From positions 57,127 to 121,126 of the forward strand of contig NZ_JAGEKP010000022.1 of the NCBI RefSeq assembly GCF_017565305.1: a DNA stretch of 64,000 nucleotides, written 5' to 3'. The notes under the pieces were generated by a model. It saw only the letters and a list, made by a program, of their open reading frames with translations, ran no database searches and had not been told where the DNA came from. Made by a program: the position numbers and the translations under genes. Origin of the DNA: Leifsonia sp. TF02-11 (GTDB taxonomy: Bacteria > Actinomycetota > Actinomycetes > Actinomycetales > Microbacteriaceae). Below are positions 50,815 to 61,015 of this stretch, one piece after another (the first letter of the stretch is position 1; every line of letters starts with the position of its first letter).

Positions 50815-50844
50815 TAAGCACGGAACGGGCGATGGAAAAGTTCA
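50815..50844 (-). promoter_or_regulatory. ECF-type promoter of the sigma/anti-sigma operon
   Basis: On the minus strand TGAAC (50844-50840), 17 bases, then CGTGCTTA (50822-50815). The ATG is 17 bases downstream, so the leader is very short. Boxes and spacing are identical to those of the divergent Rieske promoter. Confidence 0.8.
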
Positions 50845-50856
50845 GAACTCCATGAG

Positions 50857-50886
50857 TGAACCCGAGCGTCGATCGTCTCGTGCTTA
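50857..50886 (+). promoter_or_regulatory. ECF-type promoter of the Rieske lipoprotein gene
   Basis: TGAAC (50857-50861), 17 bases, then CGTGCTTA (50879-50886). The Rieske ATG is 38 bases downstream behind GGGAGG. Confidence 0.8.
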
Positions 50887-50923
50887 CGCTAGGAGAAAGC
50901 ACCGCCGACCGGGAGGTTCCACG

Positions 50924-51352
50924 ATGACCGATTCCACACCGCTCACGCGACGGACCCTCGTCCAGCTCGGCGGGGCGAGCGCGGCGGGTGCAGGGGTGCT
51001 GCTGCTCGCGGCGTGCACACCGGGAGGGTCCGGCGCGACCGGTGGATCGGGGAACGACGGCACGGCCACCGTGGATCTCTCGTCCATCCCCGTCGGCGGC
51101 GCGGTCTCCGCCTCGCTCGGCTCGACGCCGATCGTGGTGTCGCAGCCCAAGGCGGGCGACGTGGTGGCGTTCAGCGCCGTCTGCACGCACCAGGGCTGCA
51201 CGGTCGCACCGCAGGGTTCGGAGTTCGATTGCCCCTGCCACGGCTCGCGGTTCGACGGGACGACCGGCGACGTGCTGCAGGGCCCCGCGAGCAAGCCGCT
51301 CACCAAGCTCACGGCGTCCGTCGCCGGCGGGAAGGTCACGATCACCTCGTGA
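50924..51352 (+). CDS. Tat-exported Rieske [2Fe-2S] lipoprotein
   Basis: A 142-residue protein. A Tat signal (TRRTLVQLGGASAAGAGVLL) leads to a lipobox LLAAC with Cys near residue 31, so it should be anchored outside the membrane. After a Gly/Ser-rich linker the Rieske domain shows CTHQGC (about 88-93) and CPCHGSRFD (about 105-113), the cluster ligands. It lacks a membrane anchor helix of bc1-type Rieske subunits and no cytochrome b gene is near, so it is probably a stand-alone electron-transfer or redox-sensing protein. Its promoter matches that of the sigma gene. Confidence 0.93.
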   Translation: MTDSTPLTRRTLVQLGGASAAGAGVLLLAACTPGGSGATGGSGNDGTATVDLSSIPVGGAVSASLGSTPIVVSQPKAGDVVAFSAVCTHQGCTVAPQGSEFDCPCHGSRFDGTTGDVLQGPASKPLTKLTASVAGGKVTITS

Positions 51353-51373
51353 CACGACCGCGTGCCCCTCGGC

Positions 51374-51422
51374 GTCAGCGTGGGAGGGTCAACGCGGGAG
51401 GGTCAGCGCGGGAGGTCAGCGC
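51374..51422. repeat. Short tandem repeat at convergent gene ends
   Basis: Three units of about 14 bp (GTCAGCGTGGGAGG, GTCAACGCGGGAGG and GTCAGCGCGGGAG) plus a partial fourth. The repeat runs into the stop codon of the thioesterase gene (51418-51416). Confidence 0.7.
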
Positions 51423-51901
51423 TTCGTGAACGTGACGGGGTCGTCGAGGTAGGGCGTCCAGGCCGCGCGCTCGCGGTCGTTGATGCGGCGCGGGCGCTGG
51501 CTCGTGGCGTCGATCAGCACGATCGTCGTCGCCGCCCGCGAGAACATCGTCCGCGGCTCGACACCGTCGGGCGACCAGACCTCGTAGTTGACCTCGAGGC
51601 TGGCGCCGCCGAGGCGCCCGAGCCAGAGCTGCACGTCGAGCGGCTGCCGGAGGTACGGGATCGGGGCGAGGTACTCGATCTCCTGGCGCGCGATCAGCGT
51701 CAGGGTGTCGGCCCCCGGCCGGCCGTCGAGCACGGCCGTCGAGCCGCCGACGGCCTCCCCGCTGCCCTGACCCGAGTCGTCCGGCGCCCAGAACGCCTCG
51801 ATGCGCGCCTCCTCGAGGAGGCGCAGCATCTCGGCGTTGTTCACGTGCCCGTACGCGTCGAGATCGCTCCAGCGGAGCTTGATCGGGACGTGCAATCGCA
51901 T
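51416..51901 (-). CDS. Acyl-CoA thioesterase (4HBT hotdog)
   Basis: A 161-residue single-hotdog protein: RWSDLDAYGHVNNAEMLRLLEEAR carries the 4HBT catalytic Asp and the HVNN motif (fragments: WSDLDAYGHVNN, LRLLEEAR). It is 10 bases behind ettA on the same strand. Probably acts on a short-chain or aromatic acyl-CoA. Confidence 0.92.
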   Translation of the reverse strand: MRLHVPIKLRWSDLDAYGHVNNAEMLRLLEEARIEAFWAPDDSGQGSGEAVGGSTAVLDGRPGADTLTLIARQEIEYLAPIPYLRQPLDVQLWLGRLGGASLEVNYEVWSPDGVEPRTMFSRAATTIVLIDATSQRPRRINDRERAAWTPYLDDPVTFTKR

Positions 51902-51911
51902 CGGGAGGGCC

Positions 51912-53594
<1,683 letters not shown>

Positions 53595-53687
53595 TCTTCT
53601 TCCTAAACTCCCTGTCCTGGACTCGCACAGACCGCTCGGACCTCGGCTCGCCGCCGGGCCCGCAGCCCTGTACGAGGATACCGGGAA

Positions 53688-54209
53688 CTACCAGTCGATA
53701 GGTCGGGTCTGCCCGATCAGGCATCCGCCGGTCGCGAGCGTCGCAGTCGTCATGCTCTGGTAGCCGCCCGCATCGGCGCCGTACTGGCCGATGAGACAGG
53801 TGGCGCCCAGCTGAACAGAGAACTGGATGGAGTTCGCCTTCAGCCCGATGGTCGTCGTGTCGGCCGTCAGCTGCATGTCCTTCTTCGGGAACCCGGCAGC
53901 CACCAGCGCGTCGATGAAATCGCGCCCCTGCGCCCCCGCGTTGGCCGCGATGGTCGCGTGGTTGACCTTGTCGAAGTACGGCAGGTTCTGCGAAGCCGTT
54001 CCGTTCGGAACCAAGACCGGAGCCGCGGGCGCTGTGGCCGTCGGGGTCGGGCTGGCGACCGGGGTGGAGGCTGTCGGAGTCGGCGTGGTGGGCGACGGCG
54101 AACTGCACGCGCTGAGTGCCACGGCGAGGGCCAGGGCCGGGCCGATCAGGACGACGATTTGCGCCCTCCACCTGTGGCGTGCGGCGGTCGGTCGGGCCAG
54201 CGCTGTCAT
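53688..54209 (-). CDS. Small lipoprotein (DUF6993-like)
   Basis: A 173-residue protein with a signal peptide, lipobox LALAVALSAC (Cys about 33) and a Ser/Thr/Pro-rich linker, then a globular domain (AAGFPKKDMQLTADTTTIGL) containing two Cys (TCLIGQYG and GGCLIGQTR) that may form a disulfide. Function unknown; the family name is given from memory and is tentative. It is upstream of ettA on the same strand. Confidence 0.8.
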   Translation of the reverse strand: MTALARPTAARHRWRAQIVVLIGPALALAVALSACSSPSPTTPTPTASTPVASPTPTATAPAAPVLVPNGTASQNLPYFDKVNHATIAANAGAQGRDFIDALVAAGFPKKDMQLTADTTTIGLKANSIQFSVQLGATCLIGQYGADAGGYQSMTTATLATGGCLIGQTRPIDW

Positions 54210-54219
54210 GGTGACCACC

Positions 54220-54687
54220 CTAGGGCTCCGCGCCTGTGGGAACTCCGCGAACCTCCCGGTGGGCCACGAGCGCAGCGCCGTCGACGCGCCGCGTGAACAC
54301 GCTGCGCCCCCAGGCCAGGTCGTGGCCGATGGCGTCCGCGTCGATCTCGGCGGTGACGCCCTCGGGTTCACCCGCCCAGTCGCGCACCCGCAACCGCCCG
54401 GCCACCACCAGGGGATCGCCGCGGGCCACGCAAGCGGCGACGCTCTCAGCGAGTCGGTGCGTGGCGATGACGGTGTACCAGTTGCCCTGTGCGTCGCGCG
54501 GCCCGTCCCCACCGGGATCGGCGCCGGGATCGACGATCAGGCCATCCTCTGCGCAGACCTCGAGTGTGCAGACCGCGACTCGCGGACCCGTCACCAGCCG
54601 GAAGGTCGTGACCGGTGCCCCGACCTCCGGGATCACGTGTCTCGGTTTCGTCGCCACGACCCCATGCACCGCTACCGGATCAGCCAT
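54220..54687 (-). CDS. SSB-like OB-fold protein
   Basis: A 155-residue protein starting MADPVAVHGVVATKPRHVIP. VTTFRLVTG..., WYTVIATHRLAESVAACVARGDPLVVAGRLRVRDW follow the single-stranded DNA-binding protein pattern (fragments: WYTVIATHRLAESVA, GRLRVRDW). It lacks the acidic DDIPF tail of the replicative SSB and the WxxV variation suggests a specialised paralogue. It is upstream of the lipoprotein gene by 10 bases. Confidence 0.82.
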   Translation of the reverse strand: MADPVAVHGVVATKPRHVIPEVGAPVTTFRLVTGPRVAVCTLEVCAEDGLIVDPGADPGGDGPRDAQGNWYTVIATHRLAESVAACVARGDPLVVAGRLRVRDWAGEPEGVTAEIDADAIGHDLAWGRSVFTRRVDGAALVAHREVRGVPTGAEP

Positions 54688-54817
54688 CGTCTCCCCGTCT
54701 CCGACCCCGTCGAATGGGGTCGAGACCACTCTCGCCGACGACGCAAGCGCCGCGCGGGCCGCCACCGGGATCAGTGGACAACCCGCCCGACGAAGCAGTT
54801 GTGGAGGACTCCGCCGC

Positions 54818-55345
54818 TCAGGCGGCGATCACGTACTCCGCGTACGACGCGCGGATCTTGTTGACCTTCGGCAGGGCGACCGCCAGGCAGTAGCCCTGAC
54901 CCGGATTCTTGGCGAAGAAGTCCTGGTGGTACTCCTCCGCGCGGTAGAAGGGGCCGAGCGGCTCGATCGTGGTCACGACGCCGCCCTCCCAGTACTCCGA
55001 CGCCCGGTCGCGCGCCGCCTCGAAGAGCTGCCGCTGCGTCTCGCCGTCGAAGAACATCGCCGAACGGTACTGCGTGCCGACGTCCGCGCCCTGGCGGTCG
55101 AGCTGCCGCGGGTCGTGCAGTGTGAAGAACACGTCGAGGATCACGTCGGCGGGGATCACCGCCGGGTCGAAGGTCACCGCGACGGCTTCGGCGTCGCCTG
55201 TCGTTCCCGTGCAGACCTCCTCGTACGTGGGGTCGACGGTCGTGCCGCCCGTGTAACCCGACACCACGTCCTGCACGCCCCGCAGGACGCGATACACCGC
55301 GTCCAGACACCAGAAGCAGCCGCCGGCCACGACGAAAGTCTCCAT
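54818..55345 (-). CDS. msrA: Peptide methionine sulfoxide reductase A
   Basis: Reduces S-methionine sulfoxide in proteins. 175 residues; GGCFWC holds the catalytic Cys10 with resolving Cys13 next to it, and GGTTVDPTYEEVCTGTTGDAEAVAV (fragments GYTGG, PTYEEVCTG, DAEAV) is typical. ATG 55345 has GAAGGG nine bases upstream; an ATG at 55354 would lack a proper site. Confidence 0.96.
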   Translation of the reverse strand: METFVVAGGCFWCLDAVYRVLRGVQDVVSGYTGGTTVDPTYEEVCTGTTGDAEAVAVTFDPAVIPADVILDVFFTLHDPRQLDRQGADVGTQYRSAMFFDGETQRQLFEAARDRASEYWEGGVVTTIEPLGPFYRAEEYHQDFFAKNPGQGYCLAVALPKVNKIRASYAEYVIAA

Positions 55346-55450
55346 CGCGTCCATCCCTTCGATCGTCGTCACCCTCATTCTCTCCCGCGGATGCGCGACA
55401 CAGCGCCCGCCCTGCCCGGTCCGGCGGCGTGACGCCGTTACCATCGCCGC

Positions 55451-56239
55451 ATGCAGTGGTGGAATGACTTCGTCGATTGGCTCAACTCGTCGGCCGCCCA
55501 GCCCGCGGTCTTCAACGCGGTGGTCCTCGCGATCGCCGTCGTCGTCTCCGGATTGCTCGCCGCGTGGATCGCTCGCGGCGCCCTCCGTGGACTCCTCAAG
55601 CGCACCGACCGCCAGCAGAAGGCCAGCGCGATCGCCGCGCTCGTCGATGCGGCGACCGAGGCGTCCGTCTGGAACTCGCTGACACCCGCCGAGCAGGTGC
55701 TCTCCGACCGCGCCGTCGGGCAGGCCGACATCCTGGTCCGGCTGCTGCCGATCAAGGGCGCGGGGATCGCCGCCAACTGGGCGGGCCATCAGCTCGCCGA
55801 GATGAAGCGCGCATCCGCGACCTTCGGCTACCAGCTCGACCCTGCCGTCGCCGAGTTCCGCGACCGGCTGATCGAGTGGCAGAACAAGCCGGGACGTGCC
55901 CGCCGGATCTTCCAGGGCGACCTGGAGCGCTGGCGGTTCGAGTCGACGGACACCGACCGCACGTTGCTGGCCCAGCAGGACGCCTGGGTCGCACAGCAGC
56001 ACCACGAGCAGTTCGCGCAGCCCGCCCAGGCCACGGCGACGCAACCCGCGCCGCCGGAGGCAGCCCCGGTCGGGGCAGCCCCGGTCGCGGCAGCCCCGAC
56101 CACGCTGCCCACGACCCGCTTCGCCACCGCCCCCGCGGAGTCCGGCGAGCAGACGCCGCTCCCGGTCTCGGCGTTCACCGCCTCCGGCGACGACAACGAC
56201 ACCTCCCCGAGTCCCCGCTTCGGCCAGCCCGTCGGCTGA
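55451..56239 (+). CDS. Hypothetical membrane-anchored protein
   Basis: A 262-residue protein with one N-terminal membrane helix (about 20-42, VVLAIAVVVSGLLAAWIARG), a helical cytoplasmic part and a long Ala/Pro-rich tail with AAPVGAAPVAAAP repeats. Not recognised beyond resemblance to conserved Microbacteriaceae-type proteins. It is divergent from msrA and ends before a strong terminator. Confidence 0.8.
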   Translation: MQWWNDFVDWLNSSAAQPAVFNAVVLAIAVVVSGLLAAWIARGALRGLLKRTDRQQKASAIAALVDAATEASVWNSLTPAEQVLSDRAVGQADILVRLLPIKGAGIAANWAGHQLAEMKRASATFGYQLDPAVAEFRDRLIEWQNKPGRARRIFQGDLERWRFESTDTDRTLLAQQDAWVAQQHHEQFAQPAQATATQPAPPEAAPVGAAPVAAAPTTLPTTRFATAPAESGEQTPLPVSAFTASGDDNDTSPSPRFGQPVG

Positions 56240-56283
56240 CCGAGCGAGCAAACGACCCGAGCCACTCGGGTTCCACCACGGAA

Positions 56284-56319
56284 CGAAGGGGCGCCGACCA
56301 CCCGGTCGGCGCCCCTTCG
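56284..56319. terminator. Bidirectional terminator before nadE
   Basis: Perfect 16-bp stem (56284-56299 with 56304-56319), loop ACCC, between the convergent hypothetical gene and nadE. Confidence 0.85.
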
Positions 56320-56340
56320 TCGTCCCGGACGGCCCGGTGC

Positions 56341-57183
56341 TCAGCGCGTGTAGTCGCCGCGCGTGCTCCACCACCCGTCGAACAGGCTCGCCGGGACCCT
56401 CCGCTTGTGCTCGGTCGCCAGGTAGCGCGTCTCGATCGCCGTCGCGACGTGGTCCGACACGTCCTTGCCCTCGAGGAAGTCGTCGATGTCGCTGTACTCG
56501 ATGCCCAGGTTCGCCTCGTCGGTCTGACCGGGATCGAGGTCGAGCAGGTCCGCCGTCGGCGCCTTCTCGTACAGCCGTGCCGGCGCGTCCAGGTGTTCGA
56601 GGAGCGCCCTGCCCTGACGCTTGGTGAGCCCCGTCAGCGGCGTGACATCCACGCCGCCGTCGCCGTACTTGGTGAAGAAGCCCGTGACCGCCTCCGCGGC
56701 GTGGTCGGTGCCGACCACCAGCAGCCGGCGCTGGCCGGCGATCGCGTACTGCGCGACCATCCGCAGCCGAGCCTTGACGTTGCCCTTGTTGAAGTCGGTC
56801 AGCGACTCGCCGAACGCGTCGGCGAACTCGGCCTGCACCCCGTCGACGCCGCGCTGGATGTTGAACACCGCTGTCCGCTGCGGCCGGATGAACGACAGCG
56901 CGAGCTGCGCGTCGTCCTCGTCGTGCTGCACCCCGTACGGAAGCCGCATCGCCACGAACTCCGCCTCGACACCCTCCTGGGCGAGGCGTTCGACGGCGAG
57001 CTGACAGAGCCGGCCGGCGAGCGAGGAGTCCTGACCTCCGCTGATGCCGAGCACGAAGCCGGAGGCTCCGGTCGCCGTCAGGTAGCGGACCAGGAAGTCC
57101 ACCCGGCGCTCGACCTCGGCCGCAGGGTCGATGGCCGGCGAGACGTTCAGCTCTTCGATGATTCTGGCTTGGAGTTCGCGCAT
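56341..57183 (-). CDS. nadE: NAD+ synthetase, ammonia-dependent
   Basis: Amidates nicotinate adenine dinucleotide to NAD+. 280 residues; the PP-loop SGGQDS (48-53), [10 protein letters not shown] and [20 protein letters not shown] (in parts) mark NadE. No glutaminase domain is present, so it uses ammonia. Monocistronic. Confidence 0.96.
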   Translation of the reverse strand: MRELQARIIEELNVSPAIDPAAEVERRVDFLVRYLTATGASGFVLGISGGQDSSLAGRLCQLAVERLAQEGVEAEFVAMRLPYGVQHDEDDAQLALSFIRPQRTAVFNIQRGVDGVQAEFADAFGESLTDFNKGNVKARLRMVAQYAIAGQRRLLVVGTDHAAEAVTGFFTKYGDGGVDVTPLTGLTKRQGRALLEHLDAPARLYEKAPTADLLDLDPGQTDEANLGIEYSDIDDFLEGKDVSDHVATAIETRYLATEHKRRVPASLFDGWWSTRGDYTR

Positions 57184-57258
57184 GACGACACCCTAGCCCG
57201 CGCGGATTTCGTGCGTATGAACTCCCCCGCGGACCCGCGGGCCTCTAGCATCGGCACC

Positions 57259-58476
57259 ATGGATCCGAAGGTCGCCACCATCGTCCTCGTCCCGCTGCTG
57301 GCGGTCGTCGCCGCCCTCCTGGCCTCCCTGGTGGGACGGGTCGCCAAGCTCCCGCTCGTGGTGTTCGAGATCGTGCTCGGCATTCTGGTCGGGCCGAGCG
57401 TGCTGGGCTGGGTGCCGGCCTCCGACGCCCTGCACGCCGTCGGGCAGTTCGGACTGGCGTTCCTCTTCTTCATGGCGGGAAACGAGATCGACTTCCACGC
57501 CATCCGTGGTCGACCGCTGCGCCGTGCCTCCCTCGGCTGGCTGATCTCCCTCGCGGCCGGTGTGCTGATCGGCGTGCTGCTGGCACCCGACCCGATCGCG
57601 GGCGTCTACGTCGGCATCGCTCTGTGCTCCACGGCACTGGGCACGCTGATGCCGATGCTGCGCGACGCCGGCGAACTGCGCACGCCGTTCGGGCTCGCGG
57701 TCACCGCCGTCGGCGCGGTCGGCGAGTTCGGCCCGCTGCTCGCGATCTCGCTCTTCCTGAGCGGTCGCAAGCCGCTCTCGGCGGCGATCGTGCTGATCGC
57801 GTTCGCGGTGATCGCCGCGGCGGCCGTCTGGTTCGCCGCTCGCGGCGGCCACGAACGCTTCCACGCCCTCGTGCGTGCCACACTGCACACGAGCGGGCAG
57901 TTCGCGATCCGGTTCGTCGTGCTGGTCGTCGCCGCCCTCGTCGGGCTGAGCCTCGCGCTCGGGCTCGACATGCTGCTGGGAGCGTTCGCCGCCGGCGTGA
58001 TCTGCCGGGTGCTGCTGCGCGGGGCGGAGGAGAGCGACGCCCGGTTGATCGAGACGAAGCTGGAGGCGGTGGCGTTCGGCGTCCTGGTGCCGGTGTTCTT
58101 CATCGAGACCGGGATCACGTTCGACCTCCGCGCGCTCCTGACCGACCCGCACGCGCTCCTGCTGCTCCCCATTTTCGTGATCCTGCTGCTCGTGGTGCGC
58201 GGCCTGCCCGGCTCGATCGCCACTCCGGCCGGATCGACGTTCGGCGACCGTGCCTCGCTGACGCTGTTCAGCGCCACCGGACTGCCGATCATCGTCGCGG
58301 TCACGAGCATCGGTGTCGCCGCTCACGACCTGACGTCCGGCACCGCGACGGCGCTCGTCGGCGCGGGGATGCTGTCGGTGCTGATCTTCCCGGTCGTCGC
58401 GCTGACGCTGCGGCGTCGCTCGGCCGACGGCGGCCTGCGGCCTCCCGACCCGGATCGGGTGCCGGTGGAGGGCTGA
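57259..58476 (+). CDS. Cation:proton antiporter (CPA2 family)
   Basis: A 405-residue membrane protein with about 12 segments and the CPA2 pattern LPLVVFEIVLGILVGPSVLG, FLFFMAGNEID and FGVLVPVFFIETGITFDL. No TrkA-N domain is fused. ATG 57259 begins the first helix at once; upstream in-frame starts would add a stretch without conservation. Divergent from nadE. Confidence 0.9.
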   Translation: MDPKVATIVLVPLLAVVAALLASLVGRVAKLPLVVFEIVLGILVGPSVLGWVPASDALHAVGQFGLAFLFFMAGNEIDFHAIRGRPLRRASLGWLISLAAGVLIGVLLAPDPIAGVYVGIALCSTALGTLMPMLRDAGELRTPFGLAVTAVGAVGEFGPLLAISLFLSGRKPLSAAIVLIAFAVIAAAAVWFAARGGHERFHALVRATLHTSGQFAIRFVVLVVAALVGLSLALGLDMLLGAFAAGVICRVLLRGAEESDARLIETKLEAVAFGVLVPVFFIETGITFDLRALLTDPHALLLLPIFVILLLVVRGLPGSIATPAGSTFGDRASLTLFSATGLPIIVAVTSIGVAAHDLTSGTATALVGAGMLSVLIFPVVALTLRRRSADGGLRPPDPDRVPVEG

Positions 58477-58497
58477 GGCGCCGGCGCACGCCGAGGT

Positions 58498-59352
58498 TCA
58501 GGGCACGCGCGTTACGGCTCTCGCCAGAATCGCGGTGGTGAGCGCCTCCACTGGCTCCCGCGCCGCCGACGGGTTGGACAGCAGCGTGAAGTCGACGTGG
58601 CCGAGCTCGGGCAGACCGAAGCGGTTCGTCACCTTGATCAGGTCCGTGGGGATCAGCGACCGGGGGAAGACCGCGACGCCCAGCCCGGCGCGCACGGCGG
58701 CGAGCACCCCGTTGACCTCTCGCGTGTTGCAGGTGATCCGCCACGTGCGCCCTGCCTGCTCCAGAGCGTCGATCGTGATCTGGCGGCTGAGGCTGGGGCC
58801 TTGGTAGGCGATCAGCGGAACCGGCGCGTCCGGGTCGAGCACGGTCTTCTCCTGCCCCATCCAGACCAGCTCGTCGGTGGCGACCACGGTGCCGTCCGTC
58901 GTGCCGGGGTTCTGCTTGATGAAGATCAGGTCGAGCTGCCCGGCCTGCAGCCGCCGATGCAGCGGCGCGGACTGGTCGACGGTCAGCTCGAGGTTGACCT
59001 GCGGGTTCTGTTGCCGGAAATGCCGCAGGATGCGCGGGAGGGTCGTGATCGCCAAGTCGTCCGCCGCGCCGAAGCGCAGCCGGCCGCGCATCGCCGACCC
59101 GCTGAAGTAACTGTCGGCCTCGGCGTGGGCCGCCAGGATCGTGCGCGCGAACCCGGCCATCGCGTCGCCATTGTCGGTCAGCCGCACCTCCCGCGTGTCA
59201 CGTGCGACCAGCTGCCGCTTCGCCGCCTGCTCCAGCCTGCGCACGTGCTGGCTCACCGTCGGCTGGCTGATGCCCAGCCGCTGGGCCGCGCGCGTGAACG
59301 AGCGCGTGTCCGCGATCGCGAGGAACGTCCGGAGCAGGACCGGGTCGAACAT
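58498..59352 (-). CDS. LysR family transcriptional regulator
   Basis: 284 residues; winged helix at 1-60 (LLRTFLAIADTRSFTRAAQR, LGISQPTVSQHVRRLEQA) and a periplasmic-binding-like effector domain. Divergent from an MFS transporter gene; the gap of 145 bases holds two LysR-type boxes. Confidence 0.94.
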   Translation of the reverse strand: MFDPVLLRTFLAIADTRSFTRAAQRLGISQPTVSQHVRRLEQAAKRQLVARDTREVRLTDNGDAMAGFARTILAAHAEADSYFSGSAMRGRLRFGAADDLAITTLPRILRHFRQQNPQVNLELTVDQSAPLHRRLQAGQLDLIFIKQNPGTTDGTVVATDELVWMGQEKTVLDPDAPVPLIAYQGPSLSRQITIDALEQAGRTWRITCNTREVNGVLAAVRAGLGVAVFPRSLIPTDLIKVTNRFGLPELGHVDFTLLSNPSAAREPVEALTTAILARAVTRVP

Positions 59353-59383
59353 TCGTCCTCCGTGCTCGTCGCCACCGGGTAAT

Positions 59384-59400
59384 CATTCGGAAACCCAATG
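59384..59400. promoter_or_regulatory. LysR-type box 1
   Basis: CATT-N9-AATG perfect inverted repeat, the typical T-N11-A shape, 32 bases upstream of the lysR start. Confidence 0.55.
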
Positions 59401-59415
59401 GTAGTTATAGGGTCG

Positions 59416-59430
59416 ATTCGCTGAAAGAAT
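59416..59430. promoter_or_regulatory. LysR-type box 2
   Basis: ATTC-N7-GAAT perfect inverted repeat, also T-N11-A, 32 bp centre-to-centre (about three helical turns) from box 1. Confidence 0.5.
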
Positions 59431-59497
59431 AGCGCGGATTCCGTAGCGTTGAGGCAAGCAGAACGAACATACGAAACCAGGAACGCAGGAAATCCCC

Positions 59498-60862
59498 GTG
59501 GCGAACCCCGCAGCAGCCGTCCCCTCACCAGCCCCCTCCGCGCCGCCCACCGGCCCGATGCCGGTGCTCTCCGCCCGCCCGCCGTGGCGCGAAACCTTCA
59601 TCTCACTGCGGGTGACGAACTATCGCCGGTTCGCCGCCAGCAACCTGGTCGCGAACACGGCGGTCTGGATGCAGCGCATCGCGATGGACTGGCTGGTCCT
59701 CCAGCTCTCGGGCAGCGTCGCCGCCGTCGGCATCACGGTCTTCATGCAGTTCACGCCCATGCTGATCTTCGGCCTCTGGGGCGGGGTCATCGCCGACCGC
59801 TACTCGAAGCAGCGGCTGCTCGTCTGCACGCAGTCGGCCGCCGCCGCGCTCGCCGCCCTGCTCGCCGTCCTCACGCTCACCGGCGCCGTGGAGGTCTGGC
59901 ACGTCTACGCGATCTCCTTCGCCCTCGGCCTGGTCACCGTCGTCGACAACCCCGCACGGCAGGTCTTCGTCAACGAGCTCGTCGGGCCCACCTACCTCCG
60001 CAACGCGATCAGCCTGAACTCCTCGATCTTCCAACTCGGCGGCCTGATCGGCCCGGCGCTCGGCGGAATCCTGATCACGGCCGTCGGCGGCGGCTGGTCG
60101 TTCGCCATCAACGCGGTGGCCTGCCTGGCGGTCGTCGGGTCGCTGCTCAGCCTCCGCAGCGGCGAGCTCCACCACTCGCCCGCCGCCCCGCGCGGCAAGG
60201 GTCAGCTCGCCGAGGGGATGCGTTACGTGCGCCGCAAGCCGGTGATCTTCTGGACCGTGGTGATGGTCGCCGTGCTCGCCGTCTTCGCGTTCAACATGCC
60301 GGTGTTCCTGGCCGCATACGCCAACGACGTGTACGACGTGGGAGCCCAGGGCTACGGAATGTTCAACGCGTTTGTCGCCGCCGGAGCGCTCGCCGGGGCG
60401 CTGGCCTCCACCCGACGCACGTCCGTGCGCCTCTCGATGGTCGTCGGAACCGCCGCCGCGCTCGGCATCGTGCAGGCCCTCGCGGGATTCGCGCCGGGCG
60501 AGATCGCCTTCAGCGTGCTGCTCGTGGGCATCGGCGTAGGGAACCTGCTGTTCATCACAGCGGCCAACTCGCTGGTGCAGATGTCGTCGAACGTGCAGAT
60601 CCGCGGTCGAGTCATCTCCCTGTACATCCTCGTCCTGCTCGGCGGCCAGGCCCTCGGCGGCCCGCTCATGGGCTGGATCGTGGAGGCCCTCGGCCCGCAC
60701 GTGGCGATGGCGATCTCGGGGCTCGTCCCCGCGGTCGCTGCGGTGATCGTCGCTCTGATGATCGCCAGGAACGCCAGCCTGCGGTTGCGGTTCGGCCTCC
60801 GCGGACGCCGGCCTGTGATCGCGATCGTGAACCGAGCGGGCAAGGCGGGCGCATCCCTGTAA
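59498..60862 (+). CDS. MFS transporter
   Basis: A 454-residue exporter with 10-12 segments; RRFAASNLVANTAVWMQRIA and GVIADRYSKQRLL are typical of the EntS/MFS_3 group. A proline-rich N-terminal stretch precedes helix 1; a C-terminal basic tail follows. GTG start. Probably under control of the divergent LysR protein. Confidence 0.9.
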   Translation: MANPAAAVPSPAPSAPPTGPMPVLSARPPWRETFISLRVTNYRRFAASNLVANTAVWMQRIAMDWLVLQLSGSVAAVGITVFMQFTPMLIFGLWGGVIADRYSKQRLLVCTQSAAAALAALLAVLTLTGAVEVWHVYAISFALGLVTVVDNPARQVFVNELVGPTYLRNAISLNSSIFQLGGLIGPALGGILITAVGGGWSFAINAVACLAVVGSLLSLRSGELHHSPAAPRGKGQLAEGMRYVRRKPVIFWTVVMVAVLAVFAFNMPVFLAAYANDVYDVGAQGYGMFNAFVAAGALAGALASTRRTSVRLSMVVGTAAALGIVQALAGFAPGEIAFSVLLVGIGVGNLLFITAANSLVQMSSNVQIRGRVISLYILVLLGGQALGGPLMGWIVEALGPHVAMAISGLVPAVAAVIVALMIARNASLRLRFGLRGRRPVIAIVNRAGKAGASL

Positions 60863-60913
60863 ACGCCGCGCCGACGAAGCGCTCCCCGCCCGCTGCGGTA
60901 TCGTGGAGGCCGC

Positions 60914-60989
60914 GCCCCCGTAGCTCAGCGGATAGAGCAGGAGCCTTCTAATCTCTTGGTCGCAGGTTCGATTCCTGCCGGGGGCACCA
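60914..60989 (+). tRNA. tRNA-Arg (TCT anticodon), CCA encoded
   Basis: Acceptor GCCCCCG pairs with CGGGGGC, discriminator A, encoded CCA. Anticodon loop CTTCTAA with TCT; the 31:39 pair at the loop edge is C-T, a mismatch. T-arm GCAGGTTCGATTCCTGC. Its 3' half is repeated right after it. Confidence 0.92.
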
Positions 60990-61015
60990 CACTGCCCGGA
61001 GCAGCTCTCGCGGTG

